DNA from: Asaia bogorensis
Lineage (GTDB): Bacteria > Pseudomonadota > Alphaproteobacteria > Reyranellales > Reyranellaceae
Reading direction: 5' to 3'
Length of the DNA: 54,599 bases
Assembly: GCA_945889625.1 (NCBI GenBank)
Contig: CAMDCE010000033.1
Span: forward strand, 1-54,599
This document shows positions 1 through 9,877 of the stretch, piece by piece. The first letter of the stretch is position 1, and each line of letters begins with the position of its first letter. The notes under the pieces were generated by a model. The model was not told where the DNA came from. It saw only the letters and a list, made by a program, of their open reading frames with translations, and ran no database searches. Position numbers and translations under genes: made by a program.

Positions 1-131
1 CCGATACGCCGATCCACCTTCACGCCGCTGCTGGCCGTTCGATGCTGGCGCATCTGGTGCAGATGGTGAAGGACGGCCGCGTCAAGACCGAGGACGGCCG
101 CGCCACCATCGATTCGACCTATCGGCTTTAG
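1..131 (+). CDS. MBL-fold metallo-hydrolase, C-terminal end only (partial)
   Basis: An open frame enters from the left edge and stops with TAG at 129-131. The visible 42 or so residues contain a helix of the form SMLAHLVQMVKDGRV, followed by a charged loop and a final TYRL. This matches the C-terminal winged-helix-like tail I know from LACTB2-type metallo-beta-lactamase-fold hydrolases, where a Ser-x-Leu-Ala-His-Leu helix precedes the end. None of the metal-binding motifs (HxHxDH) are in the window, so the assignment rests on the tail alone. The stop lies 11 bases before the next start, so it is probably co-transcribed with the SDR downstream. Confidence 0.5.
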   Translation, partial: DTPIHLHAAAGRSMLAHLVQMVKDGRVKTEDGRATIDSTYRL

Positions 132-142
132 GAGACCGCGAC

Positions 143-916
143 ATGGACATGAAACTCTCCGGCAAGACCGTGCTGATCACCGGCGGCAGCCGCGGCATCG
201 GCTTTGCCTGCGCCATGGCCTTCGCTTCGGAAGGCTGCGCCGTGCACATCGCCTCGCGGTCGAAGGAATCGCTTGAAGCGGCGCGGGAGAAAATTCGCGC
301 TCGACACAATGTTCCGGTCGAGATCCATCCCGCCGATTTCTCCAAAGGCGACACGGCTCGGGCCGTCGTCAATGCCGTGGGCCACGCCGATATTCTGGTG
401 AACAATGCCGGCGCCATCCCGCGCGGCGACATCTTCGGCATGACCGAGCCGAAATGGCGCGAGGCCTGGGATCTCAAGGTGTTCGGGTATGTCAACGCCA
501 CGCGCGCCATGCTGGAGAAGATGTACACCCGCAAGAAGGGCGCGGTCGTGAACATCATCGGTCTGGCCGGCGAGAGCTTCAACTACGACTACGTCGCCGG
601 CACCATGGGCAATGCCGGCCTCATGGCCTTCACCCGTGCGGTCGGTTCGAAAAGCGTCGATCACGGCGTACGCGTGGTGGCGATCAATCCGCCGGCGACC
701 CGCACCGACCGCATGCTGACCCTGCTGCGCGGTCAGGCCGAGCAGAAGTTCGGGGATCCCGAGCGCTGGCCCGAGCTCACCAAGCACATGCCGTTCGGCC
801 GCGCCGCCGAGCCCGACGAGGTGGCCGACCTCGCGGTGTTCCTGGCCTCCGATCGTGCGAGTTACATCAGCGGCGTAGTGATGACACTCGATGGCGGCCA
901 GGCGGCGAAGCACTAG
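143..916 (+). CDS. SDR-family oxidoreductase with degenerate catalytic residues
   Basis: A 257-residue classical short-chain dehydrogenase/reductase fold. The dinucleotide-binding motif TGGSRGIG is at residues 13-20, NNAG at 87-90, and the usual C-terminal GGQ after a GVVMTLD strand. The expected active-site segment is unusual. Where the family has Tyr-x-x-x-Lys, this protein reads G153-T-M-G-N157 followed by AGL, and the usual catalytic Ser position reads Gly (NIIG, about residue 140). I recall a proteobacterial SDR subgroup with this GNA(A/G)L signature, so it is probably a real divergent class and not sequence error, but its reaction is unknown. The start is supported by AGGAG eight bases upstream of ATG. 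It likely forms an operon with the preceding MBL-fold gene. Confidence 0.9.
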   Translation: MDMKLSGKTVLITGGSRGIGFACAMAFASEGCAVHIASRSKESLEAAREKIRARHNVPVEIHPADFSKGDTARAVVNAVGHADILVNNAGAIPRGDIFGMTEPKWREAWDLKVFGYVNATRAMLEKMYTRKKGAVVNIIGLAGESFNYDYVAGTMGNAGLMAFTRAVGSKSVDHGVRVVAINPPATRTDRMLTLLRGQAEQKFGDPERWPELTKHMPFGRAAEPDEVADLAVFLASDRASYISGVVMTLDGGQAAKH

Positions 917-1104
917 ACGCGGCCTCTCCGCCGGAGCGGTACAACGGGAATCTGAAATAGTGGCACGGGTGCTCGCCGCGGATATTTGCTATACAAGCGA
1001 TGGATCTCTGATCGACCAATAGTCGGTCTGCTGAGCTGCGGCATATTCGGCACGCAGGAACTTCTGCGCTTCGCGCGCGTTTACCGCCGGAAAGGCCGGG
1101 ATCA

Positions 1105-4100
1105 TTGAAATCGTTGGTGCGTCGCGCCTTTGCGCGCGCGCAATCCGCTTCTCCCTGGGATGAAGAAGATCCCATCCGTAGCGAACTCTTCAGTGTCGAA
1201 CGGTTGGAGCAGCACGCCGAAAGCCTCGCCGTCCACCAATCCGTTTCGCCACGGCAGACTTCCGGCAAGCCCCTCGCCGGCAGGCTGCGGGACAACGAGC
1301 GTGTTCTGCTCGAGTCCTATCGCGCGACCGCCCGAGCTGCCGACGAAAAGCACGCAATAACGCCCGCCGCAGAGTGGCTGCTCGACAACTATCACCTCGT
1401 CGAGCAGCAGGTGCGTGAAGTGCGCGCCGATCTGCCCCCCGGATACTACCGCGAGCTTCCGAAGCTTAGCGAAGGCCCGTTGGTCGGCTATCCGCGGGTG
1501 TTCGGGATAGCTTGGGCCTACATCGCCCATACCGATAGCCGCTTCGATCCGGAGACGCTCACGCGCTTCGTGCGCGCCTATCAAAACGTCCAGCCGTTGA
1601 CCATCGGCGAACTGTGGGCCGTAGCGATCTCGCTGCGTATTGTGCTCGTGGAAAATCTGCGACGGTCGGCGCAGCGGATCATGAGTCGCCGGACGGCCCG
1701 CGAAGAAGCCGACATCGTCGCCGACCGGCTGCTAGGAGCAAACGACCTCGCTGCGGATCCGTCGGCGCTGGCGCCTTACGAAAGGGCTCCGATTCCCGAG
1801 GGCTTTGTCGTCCAGCTTGTCCAGCGACTGCGCGATCAGGATCCCAAGGCAACCCCGGCGGTCGGCTGGCTGGAAGAGCGGTTGGCGCGCGAAGGCACGA
1901 CCGCCGAAGAGTTGGTGCGCCAGGAGCATCAGCTTCAGGGCGCGAACAACGTCACTGTCCGCAACATTATCACCAGCATGCGCCTGATCTCCGATGTCGA
2001 TTGGGCGAAACTGTTCGAAGCGGTCAGCCCTGTCGACGACATCCTGCGAGCAGGCGGCACGTTTGCCGAGATGGATTTCGCCACCCGCAATCTCTATCGC
2101 ACGGCCATCGAGCAGATCGCCCGTGGCACGCCCTTGTCGGAACCGGAAATCGCCCGGCGGGCGCTGGCAGCAGCGGCCTCGCCTACACGATCGCCGGAGT
2201 CCGATTCGCGGCAAAGCGACCCTGGCTATTGCCTGATCGGCGGCGGACGGCCCGCCTTCGAGGCTTCGTTGGACTACCGCCCGCCTGGACTGGGGCTGCG
2301 CCGCCGCCTCGTGGCGACCGGGCTCTCCGGCTACGTATTCGGCGTTGCCCTCACGGCGAGCGTCGTGCTCATTATGCCGCTACTGGTCCTGGCAGAAATC
2401 GGCTTGGTCGGCTGGCGGCTGCCGGCGATGATTCTGATCGGGTTGCTGCCGGCGATCGACGCGGCGTTGATGCTGGTCAACCGCGCCATCACCCATAGCC
2501 TCGGCGCTACGCTCTTGCCGGGCCTCGATCTGCGCGACGGCGTGCCGGCGCATTTGCGCACGGTGGTCGCCGTCCCATCACTGCTGACGAACCGCACCGG
2601 GATCGACGATCTCGTCGGGCGCCTGGAGGTTCACTATCTCTCCAACCCGGCCGGCGAGATCCACTTCGCGCTCCTGTCGGACTGGATGGATGCGGACGCA
2701 GAGTCGAAGGACGGAGATGCCGATCTTCTCGCCTTTGCCACCACCGGAATCTCCCGCCTCAATGAACGCTATCCAATGGGGGGCGGCGTCGACCGGTTTC
2801 TTCTGCTCCACCGCCGGCGCGTCTGGAACGACACGCAAGGTCGGTGGATCGGCTGGGAGCGCAAGCGTGGCAAACTCCACGAATTGAATCGCCTGTTGCG
2901 CGGTTCGAGCGAGACGACTTTTCTTGCTGTTTCGCGGCGACTGCCGACCGGTGTTCGCTATGTCGTAACGCTCGATTCCGACACGCGCCTGCCGCGCGAT
3001 GCGGTGCTCCGTCTGGTGGGCAAGATGGGGCACCCGCTCAACCGGCCCCGTCTCGATCCCGTCGAGGGACGAATCGTGGAAGGCTATGGCGTCCTGCAGC
3101 CGCGCGTGACGCCATCGCTGCCGGTTGGCGACGAAGGCTCGCTGTTCCAGCGTGTCTTTTCGGGCAACAGCGGCATCGACCCCTATGCGGCGGCGGTGTC
3201 CGACGTCTATCAGGACCTGTTCGGCGAGGGCTCCTACTCTGGCAAGGGCATCTATGACATCGAGGCCTTCGAAGCTGCCCTGCACGGCCGCGTCCCGGAC
3301 AGCACGATGCTCAGCCACGATCTCTTCGAGGGCGTGTTCGCCCGTTCCGGCTTGGTGTCCGACATCGAAGTCGTCGAGGAGTATCCGTCGCGTTACGATG
3401 TTGCCGCGGCGCGCCAGCACCGTTGGGCGCGCGGCGACTGGCAGCTCCTGCCGTGGATGATGGGCCTCGTGAAGGGGACTCTGGGGCGCAAGGATTTCAC
3501 TGCTCTCCCGGCGCTCGGCCTGTGGAAGATGTTCGACAATCTGCGACGCACGCTGTCTGCGCCGGCGGCCCTCGTGGCCCTGCTGGTCGGATGGACGCTG
3601 CCTTTGCCTACAGCGGTCGCCTGGACCGCCTTTGTCCTGCTCGTCATCGCCCTGCCAACCGTTCTCCCAGTGTTCGCCGCGCTCATGCCACGGCGTGGCG
3701 GTGTCACGGCGCGCAGCCACCTCGGCGCCCTTGGGCAGGACATCGTGGCCGCCTTTTCCCAGACCGCGCTGCTCGTCATCTTTCTTCCCCATCAGGCCTG
3801 GCTGATGCTGGACGCGCTCTATCGCACGGTCTTCCGGCTTTTCGTCAGCCGTCGACGCCTGCTCGAGTGGATCACGGCCGCCCAGACCAAGCAGATGCTG
3901 CGGACCGACTGGATGGGCTTCTACAGCCAGATGGCCGCCAGTCTGGTCATCGCCTCGCTGGTGGCGCTGTTCGTCTGGAGCGCCGGCGCCGACGCGCTGC
4001 CGGTAGCCGCGCCGTTCATCCTGGCCTGGGCTTTCTCGCCCGCCATTGCGTGGTGGGTGAGTTTCCCGCTGGCCGATGCTGGCCGCCTCGCCATCTCATC

Positions 4101-7100
4101 TGCCGACGCTCGCGCCCTGCGGCTTGTTGCGCGCCGAACCTGGCGTTTCTTCGAGACGTTCGTCACCGAGACGGATCACATGCTGCCGCCCGACAATTTC
4201 CAGGAGGACCCCCGCGCGGTCGTCGCGCACCGCACCTCGCCGACCAATCTCGGCCTCTATCTCCTGTCGACGGCCAGCGCCCGGGACTTCGGCTGGATCG
4301 GCACGTTCGAGGCGGTGCATCGTCTCGAAGCGGCCCTGGCGACGATGGAAGGCATGAAGCGATTTCGCGGCCATTTTTTCAATTGGTACGACACGTCCGA
4401 CCTTCGTCCCCTCGATCCGGCCTACATCTCCTCAGTCGACAGCGGCAATCTTGCCGGGCACCTGATTGCGCTGGCGGGCGCCTGTGCGGCGTGGCGCGGC
4501 CATCCCGTCAAATCACCGGAGATCATCGCCGGCGCCGCCGACAGCCTCGATCTCGCCCGCGACGCCCTGGCGGCGCTGCCCGACGATCGGCGCACGCATC
4601 TCGTGACGCCTCTCGAACTGGACCGCGAACTGAACGGGCTGGCGGCAGCCCTTCAGCAACTGTCCGATCCCTCAGGAGGCTCAGTGACCGGCGTGACGGG
4701 CCTTACGGCGCAGGCTCACCGGGTTGCCGACCTCGCGCGCACGCTTGCCAGCGAGCGCGGCGATGCCGCCAGTGCCGACATGCTGTTCTGGGTCGAGGCG
4801 ACCCAGCGAACGATCGAAAGTCATGATCGCGATGTCGCCCTGACGGCAGGATCGATGGCGGCACTGGAACGCCGGCTTCAGACGATCGAGACCACCGCGC
4901 GCGCCATGGCCAATGCCATGGAGTTCGATTTCCTGCTCAACGAGGATCGTCGATTGCTGTCGATCGGCTATCTCGTCGCCGAAGATAGGCTCGATCCCAG
5001 CTGTTACGATCTGCTGGCCTCCGAAGCGCGCCTCGCGAGCTTCGTGGCGATCGCGACCGGCCACGTTCCGACCCGTCATTGGTTCAGGCTCGGCCGCTCG
5101 GTGACACCGTTGGGTCGTGCCGCGGCGTTGATTTCGTGGTCGGGCTCGATGTTCGAGTATCTGATGCCGTCGCTGGTGATGCGCGCACCGCTTGGCAGTC
5201 TGCTCGAGAAGACCAACCAGCTGATCGTCCGACGTCAGATCGACTATGCCCGGTCGCTCGGGGTTCCCTGGGGCATTTCGGAGTCGGCCTACAATGCCCG
5301 CGACAAGGAACTCACCTATCAATATTCGAACTTCGGCGTGCCGGGGCTCGGCTTCAAGCGAGGCCTGAGCGAGAACGTCGTCATTGCGCCCTACGCAACG
5401 GCACTCGCCGCCATGGTGGCACCCGCCGCGGCGATGGCCAATTTCGGCCGGCTGGCCGCGATCGGTGGCCGCGGTCGCTACGGTTACTACGAGGCGCTCG
5501 ACTTCACGCCGTCGCGGCTGCCGGAAGGCCAGACCCTGTCCGTCGTGCGGGCCTACATGGCCCACCACCAGGGCATGACGATTGTCGCCATTGCCAATGC
5601 CCTGCTCGACGGCGTCATGCGCAGCCACTTCCATGCCGAACCGATCATCCAGGCGACCGAGCTTCTGCTGCAGGAGCGCACGCCGCGCGATGTCGCGGTC
5701 GCCCATCCGCGGGCCGAAGAGGTCGGTGTCAGCGCGTCGGTGGGCGACCTGGAAGGCACCGTCGTGCGACGCCTGCGCAATCCCCACGCCGCCACCCCTT
5801 CCACCCATCTCCTGTCGAATGGCCGCTATTCGGTAATGCTGACCGCGGCGGGCTCGGGCTACAGCCGATGGGGGGCGACAGCCTTGACGCGCTGGCGCGA
5901 GGACGCGACGGGCGACGATTGGGGGAGCTACGTCTTCCTGCGTGATGTCGAGAGCGATGCCGTGTGGTCTGCGACCTACCAGCCCTGTGGCACCCGGCCC
6001 GACAGCTACGATGTCATGTTTGCCGAGGATCGTGCCGAATTCGTGCGGCGCGACGGCGAGCTCACCACCACCCTCGATGTCGTCGTGTCGCCGGAGGACG
6101 ATGCCGAAGTCCGGCGCGTGTCCATCGTCAACGCCGGGGCCGTGGCCAGGGACATCGAACTCACCTCCTACGCCGAGATCGTGCTGGCCACGCCGCTCGC
6201 CGATGCCGCCCACCAGGCATTCTCCAAGCTCTTCGTTCAGACCGAATACCTGTCCGCCGCCGGCGCCCTCCTGGCGACGCGTCGCCGTCGCAGCCCGGAC
6301 GAGCCCGAGCTCTGGGTCGCGCACTTGGCGGTGGTCGAGGGCGAGGCGATCGGCGAACTGGAAATCGAGACTGATCGCGCCCGCTTCATCGGCCGTGGCA
6401 ACGATATCACTGCTCCGGTGGCGGTGATTGACGGTCGGCGTCTGTCCGGTACGGTTGGCCCCGTTCTCGACCCTGTGTTCGCACTGCGCCGGCGTCTGCG
6501 CGTACCGGCAGGCGGTGTCGCGAGGATAGCGTTTTGGATGGTGGCCGCCGCGTCGCGTGAGGCGATCCTCGATGCCATCGACAAGCATCAGGACGCCAAT
6601 GCATTCGAACGAGCAGCGACGCTTGCCTGGACGCAGGCGCAAGTTCAACTCCGCCATCTCGATGTCGCACCAGAGCAAGCAAGTCTCTTCCAGCGCCTGG
6701 CGGGATATGTCCTCTATGCCAGCCCGACGTTGCGCTCCCCGTCGGACACGATCCGTCGCGGCTTGGCACCGCCGCCGGCGTTGTGGGCCCAAGGCATATC
6801 GGGCGACGTGCCGATCGTGCTGGTGCGCATCGACGAACTTGAGGATTCGGGCATCGTCCGGGAAATGCTGCGCGCCCACGAATATTGGCGGCTGAAGGGA
6901 CTGGTGGTCGATCTCGTGATCCTGAACGAGCGCGGTGCGTCCTACGTTCAGGATCTTCAGGTCGCGCTCGAAACCATGGTTCGGACCAGCCGATCGGGAA
7001 CGCATCTCGGCGCCGAGAGCGGCGCGGGCGGCATCTTCGTGCTGCGCACCGATCTGATTTCCACCGAGACCCGAGCCTTGCTGCTTGCTCTCGCACGGGT

Positions 7101-9660
7101 GGTCCTGCTGAGCCGGCGTGGCGGCCTGGCAGACCAGCTCGACCGCAATCGGACGACGCGCGACGCGCCGCCGCCGCTCCGGCGCAAGCCGGTGACCGAT
7201 GCCGGGCCCAAGATCGAGCCCCCGCCGGTCGCGGCCCTCGGCGCACTCCAGTTCTTCAATGGCCTCGGCGGATTTTCCCCCAATGACCGGGAATATGTGA
7301 TCGTGCTCGGGCCCGGCCTGTCGACGCCGGCGCCGTGGATCAACGTCGTCTCCAACCCCTCGTTCGGCTTTCAGGTGGCAGCGGAGGGCGGCGGCTATAC
7401 CTGGTCGCAGAACAGTCGCGACAACCAGCTTACCCCTTGGTCCAATGACCCGGTCTCGGACCGGCCCGGCGAGATCCTCTACGTGCGCGATCTTGACAGC
7501 GGCGAGCTATGGGCCCCGACGGCGCTGCCGATCCGCCACGAAACGGCCCCCTATATCGTGCGCCACGGCAGGGGATACAGCCGCTTCGAGGTCGTCGCGC
7601 ACGGCATCGCGCTCGAGCTGCTGCAATACGTGCCGCTCGACGATCCGATCAAGATCTCCCGGCTTACCATCCGCAATGTCTCGGGGCGCCCTCGCCGTCT
7701 GTCGATCACCGCCTATGTCGATTGGGTGCTGGGCCTGTCGCGCGGCGCATCGGCGGCCACCGTCGTCACCGATCTCGATCCAGAGACGGGCGCGATCTTC
7801 GCGCGCAACCCGTGGAACATCCATCATGGCACCCGTGTAGCCTTCGCCGATCTCGGCGGCCGGCAGACCGGTTGGACCGGCGACCGGCGCGAGTTCATCG
7901 GCCGCAACTGCACCGCCGCCAATCCCGCGGCGCTGAGCGGCGACATCCCTTTGTCGCAGCGGGTCGGTGCCGGCCTCGACCCCTGTGCGGCGCTGCAAAC
8001 CACGGTCGAACTGGCCCGCGGTGCCTCGACCGAGATCGTCTTCTTTCTCGGCCAGGCGGGCGATGCGGCCGAGGCGCGCGCGCTAATCGAGCGCTATCGG
8101 GCCAGCGATCTCGATGCCGTCCACCGCGACGTCGTCGCCTACTGGGCCGAGACCCTCGGCACCGTGCAGGTCAAGACGCCGGATCGGGCGATGGACGTCC
8201 TTCTCAATGGCTGGCTGCTCTACCAGACGCTGGCTTGCCGCTACTGGGCGCGCTCGGCCTTTTACCAGGCAAGCGGCGCCTATGGTTTCCGCGACCAGCT
8301 GCAGGACGTGCTGTCGCTCATCCTCACCAAGCCGGAATTGACCCGCGAGCACATCTTGCGCGCCGCCGGCCGGCAATTCGGCGAGGGCGACGTCCAGCAT
8401 TGGTGGTTCCCGCCCGCCGGCCAGGGCGTGCGTACGCGCATCACCGATGACCGCGCCTGGCTTGGCTATGTGACTGCGCACTATGTCCGGACCACGGGCG
8501 ATGCGGCGATCCTCGACGAGAAGGTACCGTTCATCGAGGGTCCGGCGGTGCGCCCGGGCGACCACGATCTCTACAATCAGCCGGGCATTTCCGACGAGAC
8601 GGCATCATTGTTCGAGCACTGCGCTCGAGCGCTCGATCTCAGCCTCGCCACGGGTGCGCACGGCCTGCCGCTGATGGGCACCGGCGACTGGAACGACGGC
8701 ATGAACCGTGTCGGCGAAGGGGGCCGTGGAGAGAGCGTCTGGTTGGGCTGGTTTCTGCATGCCACGCTTGTCGCGTTCATCCCGATCGCGCTCTCGCGCA
8801 ACGATACGGCGCGCACCACGGCCTGGACGGCACATGTCGAGGCCTTGGGCGATGCGCTCGACCGCGACGGCTGGGACGGCGACTGGTATCGCCGCGGCTA
8901 TTATGACGACGGCACGCCACTGGGCTCGGCGAGCAGCGAGGAGTGCCGCATCGATTCCATTGCCCAATCCTGGGCGGCCATATCGGGCGCCGGCGTCCCG
9001 GCACGGGCGGTGCAGGCAATGGCGGCGATGGACCGCGAACTCGTACAGCGCGGCAACCGGCTGGCGCCACTCTTCACGCCGCCCTTCGACAAGACGCCAC
9101 TCGATCCCGGCTACATCAAGGGTTATCCGCCAGGCATCCGCGAGAATGGCGGCCAGTACACCCATGCCGCGGCATGGTCGATCATGGGCTTTGCCGCCCT
9201 TGGCCAAGGCGACAAGGCGACCGAGCTATTCTCCCTGATCAATCCCATCAACCACACCTCTACGCGGGCCGGCGTTCACCGCTACAAGGTTGAGCCCTAT
9301 GTCGTGGCGGCCGATGTCTATTCAGCTCCGCCGCATGTCGGGCGGGGCGGTTGGACCTGGTACACGGGATCGGCCGGATGGCTCTACCGCGCCGGCATCG
9401 AGACCATCCTTGGCCTCCGCCTCGAAGGCGATCTCTTGCTGCTCGATCCCTGTATCCCCAAAGCGTGGCCGGGCTTCGAGATGACTTTGAAGTATCGTGG
9501 CGCAGTCTATGAGATCTCGGTCGGCAACCCCGGTGGCGTCAGCCACGGCGTGGTCGAGATCGAAGTCGACGGCGAGCGCCAGCTACCGACGGACGGCAAA
9601 GCGCGGATCGGGTTGCGGCAGGACGGCCGCACCCACACCATCGACGTTACGCTGGGTTAG
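1105..9660 (+). CDS. ndvB: Cyclic beta-1,2-glucan synthase (NdvB/ChvB family)
   Basis: A giant inner-membrane protein of 2851 residues, the usual length of NdvB/ChvB/Cgs. It builds cyclic beta-1,2-glucan from UDP-glucose for the periplasm (osmoadaptation, envelope and host interaction). Visible order: hydrophobic segments near 410-460; a family-2-like glycosyltransferase core with D624-S-D626 and Q771-H-R-W; more membrane segments around 816-862, 886-905 and 943-990; a glycoamylase-like domain (about 1340-1490); and a C-terminal GH94 phosphorylase-like region carrying D2528-W-N-D2531-G-M, which in the family sets ring size by phosphorolysis. The start is TTG, with a GGAAAGGCCGGG stretch just upstream. 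No ndvA/chvA exporter is adjacent. Confidence 0.96.
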   Translation: MKSLVRRAFARAQSASPWDEEDPIRSELFSVERLEQHAESLAVHQSVSPRQTSGKPLAGRLRDNERVLLESYRATARAADEKHAITPAAEWLLDNYHLVEQQVREVRADLPPGYYRELPKLSEGPLVGYPRVFGIAWAYIAHTDSRFDPETLTRFVRAYQNVQPLTIGELWAVAISLRIVLVENLRRSAQRIMSRRTAREEADIVADRLLGANDLAADPSALAPYERAPIPEGFVVQLVQRLRDQDPKATPAVGWLEERLAREGTTAEELVRQEHQLQGANNVTVRNIITSMRLISDVDWAKLFEAVSPVDDILRAGGTFAEMDFATRNLYRTAIEQIARGTPLSEPEIARRALAAAASPTRSPESDSRQSDPGYCLIGGGRPAFEASLDYRPPGLGLRRRLVATGLSGYVFGVALTASVVLIMPLLVLAEIGLVGWRLPAMILIGLLPAIDAALMLVNRAITHSLGATLLPGLDLRDGVPAHLRTVVAVPSLLTNRTGIDDLVGRLEVHYLSNPAGEIHFALLSDWMDADAESKDGDADLLAFATTGISRLNERYPMGGGVDRFLLLHRRRVWNDTQGRWIGWERKRGKLHELNRLLRGSSETTFLAVSRRLPTGVRYVVTLDSDTRLPRDAVLRLVGKMGHPLNRPRLDPVEGRIVEGYGVLQPRVTPSLPVGDEGSLFQRVFSGNSGIDPYAAAVSDVYQDLFGEGSYSGKGIYDIEAFEAALHGRVPDSTMLSHDLFEGVFARSGLVSDIEVVEEYPSRYDVAAARQHRWARGDWQLLPWMMGLVKGTLGRKDFTALPALGLWKMFDNLRRTLSAPAALVALLVGWTLPLPTAVAWTAFVLLVIALPTVLPVFAALMPRRGGVTARSHLGALGQDIVAAFSQTALLVIFLPHQAWLMLDALYRTVFRLFVSRRRLLEWITAAQTKQMLRTDWMGFYSQMAASLVIASLVALFVWSAGADALPVAAPFILAWAFSPAIAWWVSFPLADAGRLAISSADARALRLVARRTWRFFETFVTETDHMLPPDNFQEDPRAVVAHRTSPTNLGLYLLSTASARDFGWIGTFEAVHRLEAALATMEGMKRFRGHFFNWYDTSDLRPLDPAYISSVDSGNLAGHLIALAGACAAWRGHPVKSPEIIAGAADSLDLARDALAALPDDRRTHLVTPLELDRELNGLAAALQQLSDPSGGSVTGVTGLTAQAHRVADLARTLASERGDAASADMLFWVEATQRTIESHDRDVALTAGSMAALERRLQTIETTARAMANAMEFDFLLNEDRRLLSIGYLVAEDRLDPSCYDLLASEARLASFVAIATGHVPTRHWFRLGRSVTPLGRAAALISWSGSMFEYLMPSLVMRAPLGSLLEKTNQLIVRRQIDYARSLGVPWGISESAYNARDKELTYQYSNFGVPGLGFKRGLSENVVIAPYATALAAMVAPAAAMANFGRLAAIGGRGRYGYYEALDFTPSRLPEGQTLSVVRAYMAHHQGMTIVAIANALLDGVMRSHFHAEPIIQATELLLQERTPRDVAVAHPRAEEVGVSASVGDLEGTVVRRLRNPHAATPSTHLLSNGRYSVMLTAAGSGYSRWGATALTRWREDATGDDWGSYVFLRDVESDAVWSATYQPCGTRPDSYDVMFAEDRAEFVRRDGELTTTLDVVVSPEDDAEVRRVSIVNAGAVARDIELTSYAEIVLATPLADAAHQAFSKLFVQTEYLSAAGALLATRRRRSPDEPELWVAHLAVVEGEAIGELEIETDRARFIGRGNDITAPVAVIDGRRLSGTVGPVLDPVFALRRRLRVPAGGVARIAFWMVAAASREAILDAIDKHQDANAFERAATLAWTQAQVQLRHLDVAPEQASLFQRLAGYVLYASPTLRSPSDTIRRGLAPPPALWAQGISGDVPIVLVRIDELEDSGIVREMLRAHEYWRLKGLVVDLVILNERGASYVQDLQVALETMVRTSRSGTHLGAESGAGGIFVLRTDLISTETRALLLALARVVLLSRRGGLADQLDRNRTTRDAPPPLRRKPVTDAGPKIEPPPVAALGALQFFNGLGGFSPNDREYVIVLGPGLSTPAPWINVVSNPSFGFQVAAEGGGYTWSQNSRDNQLTPWSNDPVSDRPGEILYVRDLDSGELWAPTALPIRHETAPYIVRHGRGYSRFEVVAHGIALELLQYVPLDDPIKISRLTIRNVSGRPRRLSITAYVDWVLGLSRGASAATVVTDLDPETGAIFARNPWNIHHGTRVAFADLGGRQTGWTGDRREFIGRNCTAANPAALSGDIPLSQRVGAGLDPCAALQTTVELARGASTEIVFFLGQAGDAAEARALIERYRASDLDAVHRDVVAYWAETLGTVQVKTPDRAMDVLLNGWLLYQTLACRYWARSAFYQASGAYGFRDQLQDVLSLILTKPELTREHILRAAGRQFGEGDVQHWWFPPAGQGVRTRITDDRAWLGYVTAHYVRTTGDAAILDEKVPFIEGPAVRPGDHDLYNQPGISDETASLFEHCARALDLSLATGAHGLPLMGTGDWNDGMNRVGEGGRGESVWLGWFLHATLVAFIPIALSRNDTARTTAWTAHVEALGDALDRDGWDGDWYRRGYYDDGTPLGSASSEECRIDSIAQSWAAISGAGVPARAVQAMAAMDRELVQRGNRLAPLFTPPFDKTPLDPGYIKGYPPGIRENGGQYTHAAAWSIMGFAALGQGDKATELFSLINPINHTSTRAGVHRYKVEPYVVAADVYSAPPHVGRGGWTWYTGSAGWLYRAGIETILGLRLEGDLLLLDPCIPKAWPGFEMTLKYRGAVYEISVGNPGGVSHGVVEIEVDGERQLPTDGKARIGLRQDGRTHTIDVTLG

Positions 9661-9664
9661 CCGC

Positions 9665-9805
9665 CTATTTGTGCTTCGCGGCCACGGTGGCCTTGGCTGG
9701 ATTGGTGTGCGAGGCCGCGAAGGGCGAGCTCGAGACGACGGCCTTGGTCTTGTTCTGCTTGGGCTTCTTGGTTTCTTTGTTGCTGCGACGATGCTTCTGG
9801 GACAT
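9665..9805 (-). CDS. Small lysine-rich basic protein (46 aa)
   Basis: A short minus-strand frame that ends four bases from the ndvB stop, in convergent orientation. It encodes a 46-residue protein beginning MSQKHRRSNKETKKPKQNK, strongly basic in its first half and rich in Ala/Thr/Lys in the second. ATG is preceded by AAGGA with seven bases of spacing, a good ribosome-binding site. I recall similar tiny proteins with an (R/S)NKE-KKPK signature in alphaproteobacterial genomes, all of unknown function. The composition would suit nucleic-acid or ribosome association, but that is only inference. It may be transcribed after the DUF3309-like gene located 72 bases upstream. Confidence 0.6.
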   Translation of the reverse strand: MSQKHRRSNKETKKPKQNKTKAVVSSSPFAASHTNPAKATVAAKHK

Positions 9806-9877
9806 GGGAATTCCTTCACGCCGGCCGTACCGGGACGCGGAATATCCGCGCTCCCTCCGACCCTAGGCGTTTTCCAC

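Noticed and set aside
990..995. A TATACA box as a -10 promoter element for ndvB
   Set aside because: No acceptable -35 sequence occurs 16-18 bases upstream, so the match is too weak to list.
4681..7005. A 774-codon antisense frame inside ndvB
   Set aside because: Long antisense frames are expected in GC-rich genes. The translation is rich in Arg, His and Gly with no domain, and it starts without a ribosome-binding site.
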